From: Tolypothrix sp. PCC 7910
Lineage (GTDB): Bacteria > Cyanobacteriota > Cyanobacteriia > Cyanobacteriales > Nostocaceae
Reading direction: 5' to 3'
Assembly (NCBI RefSeq): GCF_011769525.1
Contig: NZ_CP050440.1
Coordinates: 3,225,501-3,289,500, forward strand
Length of the DNA stretch: 64,000 bases
Shown here: one piece after another, positions 60,559-64,000 of the stretch
How the letters are laid out: the number at the start of each line of letters is the position of its first letter
Numbering within the stretch: position 1 is the stretch's first letter
Program-made: the position numbers and the translations under genes
The notes under the pieces: model-generated
Databases searched by the model: none
Seen by the model: the letters and a program-made list of their open reading frames with translations, nothing else
What the model was told of the DNA's origin: nothing

Positions 60559-60744
60559 TATGCACCTCTACTTAGCTAATGTTTAAGCTCTGCCAAGAAA
60601 AATTCAAATTTTTACAGAAGTGTTGAATTACGTAAAAGTCATTAAATTTTCACTATGATTTACGCAAGTCTGCATATATCTTCTGCTATGAAACTAAAAA
60701 AAGCTTGAAAGTAATGCTGGTATATTTATTATGGATCTTATTTG

Positions 60745-60765
60745 CCCTCTGACTTGCTCAGAGGG
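60745..60765. terminator. Hairpin after the C-methyltransferase gene
   Basis: CCCTCTGA-CTTGC-TCAGAGGG, an 8-bp perfect stem 13 bp beyond the minus-strand stop, without a T-run. It is probably a partial terminator or processing hairpin within the operon. Confidence 0.45.
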
Positions 60766-60777
60766 TTGCTCAAATAT

Positions 60778-62043
60778 TTAAGAGTAGATTTGCACCTCTG
60801 GAATAGGGACAACAAACTTACCGCCCCAATCCCGAATATAGGCAATCTGTGACATAATTTCACTCTTGAGATTCCAAGGTAAAATCAGCACATAATCTGG
60901 TTTAGTTTCTTTAATCTTGTCAGGATGGAAAATTGGGATGTGAGTACCCGGTAAAAATTGACCTTGTTTGTAAGGGCTACGGTCTACTGTGTAATCCAGA
61001 AAATCTGTACGGATACCACAATAGTTTAACAGAGTATTACCTTTACCTGGCGCACCATAACCTGCGATTGATTTGCCTTCTCGCTTGGCTTGAATTAAGA
61101 AATCTAATAACTTGCGTTTAGTTTCTTTGACTTGCTCGCCAAAAGAAAAATAGTACTCTAATTTATTAAATCCAGCAGCTTCTTCTCTGGCTTTTAGTTC
61201 TAATACTTGCTCGCTCACAGGTTTAGAATTGTCTTCGGTATGGCGAGCATAAATTCTTAAAGAACCGCCATGACTCTTCAATTCTTGCACATCAAAAATT
61301 GTCAACCCATGAGTTGCAAAAATCTTTTCTACCGTGAGGAAAGAGAAATAAGAAAAATGCTCGTGGTAAATAGTATCAAACTGGTTTTCCTCAATTAACC
61401 GCATCAGGTGAGGAAATTCCATTGTAATCACACCTTGCGGTTTGAGAATAATTTTCATCCCTTTGACAAAGTCATTGAGATAGGGTGTGTGAGCCAAGAC
61501 ATTATTACCCAGTAATAAATCTGCCTTTACACCTTTAGCAACCTGTTCTGTGGCTGTCTCTTGTCCAAAAAATTTAACAACTGTAGGAATGCCTTTTTTA
61601 ATTGCTACCTCAGCCACATTAGCTGCTGGTTCTATTCCTAAGGTGGGTATGTTTTTGGCAACGAAGTATTGCAGCAAGTAGCCATCATTACTAGCAATTT
61701 CTATTACCTGACTTTCCTGATTTAATTGAAAACGCTCTACTACCAAATCAACATAGTTCTTGGCATGTTGCAACCAACTATCAGAATAGGAAGAGAAATA
61801 TGCGTAGTCGCTAAAAATATTTTCTGGACTAACATATTCTTGCAGTTGAACTAAGAGGCAATTCTCGCAAACATAGGCATGTAATGGATAAAAAGGTTCC
61901 ATTTCATTGAGTTGTTTGACGCTGCGATAGCTTTCGCAGGGAGGGGACATACCTAAATCTACGAAGGTATGGTGCAAACCTGTTCCACAGAACAGACACT
62001 CACCTGTGATTGGTTGATTATTGGTTATTTTTGGTAGATTCAT
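60778..62043 (-). CDS. Sugar C-methyltransferase (TylCIII/NovU-like)
   Basis: The protein has 421 residues in three parts. An N-terminal zinc finger has C16/C19 (ECLFCG) and C59/C62 (CENCLL). The AdoMet domain has EIASNDGYLLQYF (near 115), and the C-terminal catalytic domain has YGAPGKGNTLLNYCG (near 324). This is the layout of enzymes that add a methyl group to C3 of 4-keto-deoxy sugars, giving branched sugars. It is 33 bp from the epimerase gene, the same operon. Confidence 0.92.
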   Translation of the reverse strand: MNLPKITNNQPITGECLFCGTGLHHTFVDLGMSPPCESYRSVKQLNEMEPFYPLHAYVCENCLLVQLQEYVSPENIFSDYAYFSSYSDSWLQHAKNYVDLVVERFQLNQESQVIEIASNDGYLLQYFVAKNIPTLGIEPAANVAEVAIKKGIPTVVKFFGQETATEQVAKGVKADLLLGNNVLAHTPYLNDFVKGMKIILKPQGVITMEFPHLMRLIEENQFDTIYHEHFSYFSFLTVEKIFATHGLTIFDVQELKSHGGSLRIYARHTEDNSKPVSEQVLELKAREEAAGFNKLEYYFSFGEQVKETKRKLLDFLIQAKREGKSIAGYGAPGKGNTLLNYCGIRTDFLDYTVDRSPYKQGQFLPGTHIPIFHPDKIKETKPDYVLILPWNLKSEIMSQIAYIRDWGGKFVVPIPEVQIYS

Positions 62044-62076
62044 GATTTATATTGTTTCGGCAATCAGATTTCCAAT

Positions 62077-63105
62077 TTAAACAGTCCGCCAGAAGAAATC
62101 TTGATCGATTTGTTGAGTGCGAATCAGATATTCTAGTTGTTTGAGGCGAGTAAAACCTCGAGACTCAAACACTTCTTTTGTCATGTCAATTTGTTTGAAG
62201 ACATTATAGAGTTGTTGGGCACCAAGTTGGGCATCCCACTCACACTTGAATCCCGGCAAATTTTGATTAATTTTATCGAATGAAACTCGATAGCTACGGT
62301 TGTCAGGATCATGTTTGCCAAAGCTTAATTGACAACCTGTAAACACATCTGCAACTATCTCAGCAATTTGTTTAACTTGATAGTTGCCATTTGTATCGCC
62401 AACATTAAAAATTTGGTTGTGAATGACATCTCGGGGTGCTTCTAATGTAGAAATAATGGCTTTACAGATATCCAATATATGCACGAGAGGCCGCCAAGGT
62501 GTGCCATCGCTATTCATCTTAATTTCTTTGATTGTCCATGCCCAACCTGATAGATTGTTCAAGACAATATCAAAGCGCATCCTCGGAGAAGCTCCATAGG
62601 CTGTAGCATTCCGCAGAAATGTAGGAGAAAAGCTGTCATCAGCAAGCAGCTTCACGTCTTGTTCTACGAGACCTTTGCATTTGGCATAGGCGGTTTGAGG
62701 ATTGATAGTAGACTCTTCATCAACATAATCTTCAGTAGCAAAGCCATAGACACTACATGAAGACGTGTACACAAAGCGTCTCACTCCTGCTTCCTTAGCC
62801 AGCTTTGCTAAATGTACGGAACCTTTATGGTTGATATCGTAAGTGATAGTCGGGGCTAACTGACCTAAAGGATCGTTAGATAGTTCCGCCATGTGAACGA
62901 TCGCATCAACTCCTTCGAGGTCGGAAGTCGTAATATTACGGATATCTTTATTTAAGGTTTTGGCAGTTAGCTCTGTGCCATTGTACAACCAACCTACCTT
63001 ATAAAAGCCCGTATCCACGGCAATAACTTCATAACCTTGTTGTATTAACAGGGGTGCTAATAACGAGCCGATATAACCTTCAGTTCCAGTTACAAGTACT
63101 TTCAT
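62077..63105 (-). CDS. NAD-dependent sugar epimerase/dehydratase
   Basis: The protein has 342 residues from the ATG at 63105 (MKVLVTGTEGYIGSLLAP), which starts straight with the Rossmann motif GTEGYIG. The catalytic triad is in YTSSCSVYG and the Y-x-x-x-K of AYAKCKG. It acts on a nucleotide sugar, and dehydratase versus reductase or epimerase cannot be told. It is the first gene seen in the minus-strand glycan cluster, so its promoter must be in 63106-64000. Confidence 0.9.
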   Translation of the reverse strand: MKVLVTGTEGYIGSLLAPLLIQQGYEVIAVDTGFYKVGWLYNGTELTAKTLNKDIRNITTSDLEGVDAIVHMAELSNDPLGQLAPTITYDINHKGSVHLAKLAKEAGVRRFVYTSSCSVYGFATEDYVDEESTINPQTAYAKCKGLVEQDVKLLADDSFSPTFLRNATAYGASPRMRFDIVLNNLSGWAWTIKEIKMNSDGTPWRPLVHILDICKAIISTLEAPRDVIHNQIFNVGDTNGNYQVKQIAEIVADVFTGCQLSFGKHDPDNRSYRVSFDKINQNLPGFKCEWDAQLGAQQLYNVFKQIDMTKEVFESRGFTRLKQLEYLIRTQQIDQDFFWRTV

Positions 63106-64000
63106 TGTTAAAATTTTCAGCTGTAATTGCGGTTTGCCGATGCTTGGACTCAGTAGAAACACTAGCTAGGATACTTTTCCCTGAGGGCAAAAGCAATACT
63201 TTAAAGATAATTTCATGTTGTAAGAGCACTTCTTCATGTATGCTTTATCAAGCAAATAACTTTGCTACTGATGTAAAGAGAAATCTATTTTAAAAGCCTC
63301 TAAAATCAGATAAAAATACCCTTGCAAAATTGCCAGTCTTCAGGTTCATTCCTGAATTGCTTATAAAATAGTCAAAGCGTAAATAATAGCAATCCTGTAT
63401 TAGACAGAAATTGAAGCTAGCGATCGCCAGCTTCAACTTTCGTCTAAATCGCCAATTGCACGCAGCGACAATACATTGATTGAATTTTTACTTGTAAGTA
63501 GGCATTAATTTAAAATGCTAAGCAAATAATTTATTTATAGGGTTAGCATCGAATCATAAGTTCAACTTTATTCAAAGTATTTATAAACCCAAACTCCCTT
63601 CAATAATGTGGGTAAAAGTTTCATTATTTTGCTCAAGGTAATATCAAGGATATTTAACTAAATACGGCATTTTTTGTGTAAATAAACTGCCATCAGCTGA
63701 TGTTTTGTGGTGGTGCCGAGACAGCTAGAGAACTTATGATACACATCTACGAATTTTGGGTAAGTGCTGTATTTGCAACAATGTACAAGCGATCGCCAAG
63801 CTACTCCACATTTTTATACTACATACCCGAAGTACGGACATACTTGCTGAGACTTAGTGGATACTGTTCATGATGAGTCGTTTTTAACTAGTGTCAGTTG
63901 ATAAAGTGTCACTCACCACATTACTGATTTTGTCAGAGAAAAGATATTCTTAATTAGTGCAAGGAGTGATACCACTTCACAACATGTTTGTCACTAGTTA
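63106..64000. other. 895-bp region without recognised gene, upstream of the glycan cluster
   Basis: AT-rich DNA. I see one palindrome-like GAAGCT-AGCGATCGCC-AGCTTC at about 63413 and no convincing coding frame. It should contain the promoter of the cluster reading leftward. Confidence 0.45.

Overview
The window is chromosomal DNA of a filamentous, probably heterocyst-forming cyanobacterium (Nostocales type). This rests on very frequent GCGATCGC (HIP1) octamers, a ferredoxin-type sulfite reductase, NDH-1 CO2-uptake genes (ndhF/ndhD plus a CO2 hydration protein), a short RRM RNA-binding protein, a large TPR-CHAT protein, and many short palindromic and heptamer intergenic repeats. No plasmid, phage or rRNA genes are visible. 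One tRNA (Arg, UCU) is present.

Layout. 0-12.6 kb: the 5' end of rsmE, a sulfite reductase carrying an extra ribbon-helix-helix-like tail, an outer-membrane-like protein, an ADP-ribosylglycohydrolase, an HTH protein, a membrane protein, tRNA-Arg, a tiny one-helix membrane protein, a cold-type RRM protein, a decayed M14 carboxypeptidase, DUF427, PAP2, GrpB and a metal-binding lipoprotein. 13-27 kb: a DeoR regulator divergent from a transketolase, Uma2 nuclease, a cyclase-family protein with a duplicated 3' tail, the 1217-residue TPR-CHAT protein, a dihydroorotase-like protein that has lost most metal ligands, and a double histidine phosphatase. 27-34.3 kb: an exported protein, a double NIL-domain protein, then DUF4178, a spermidine-synthase-like enzyme, a FemAB-like transferase and a DUF350 protein, with AdoMet decarboxylase facing them. 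34.9-41 kb: a truncated IscB-type relic, class II aldolase, SDR, DUF1838, and a pentapeptide-repeat membrane protein. 41.6-48.7 kb: an inorganic-carbon cluster (ndhF, Tat-type beta-carbonic anhydrase, ndhD, CDP-alcohol transferase, CO2 hydration protein). 49-54 kb: AbrB-family membrane protein, small conserved proteins, Lin0512 and LD-carboxypeptidase. 54-63 kb: a minus-strand surface-glycan cluster (NAD epimerase, sugar C-methyltransferase, glucose-1-phosphate cytidylyltransferase, PIG-L deacetylase, RmlC-like epimerase, 2OG oxygenase, aminotransferase, DUF4910 peptidase-like protein).

How genes may work together. In the 29-34 kb cluster, AdoMetDC would make decarboxylated AdoMet, the membrane-tethered spermidine-synthase homologue would use it as aminopropyl donor, and FemAB plus the DUF350/DUF4178 proteins suggest that an envelope component is modified. 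This is the strongest candidate for a poorly described system. The 42-49 kb cluster links light-driven CO2 uptake (NDH-1 with Cup protein) to an exported or luminal carbonic anhydrase. The 54-63 kb cluster would make a CDP-activated, C-methylated, possibly aminated sugar, but the CDP-glucose 4,6-dehydratase expected in that route is not in the window.

Mobile and repeat DNA. A two-part MITE-like family recurs: a roughly 100-bp palindromic element, and a roughly 195-bp multi-hairpin element nested at the same place inside it. Three minisatellites have periods that are multiples of 21 bp. All calls come from reading the sequence; no database search was run.
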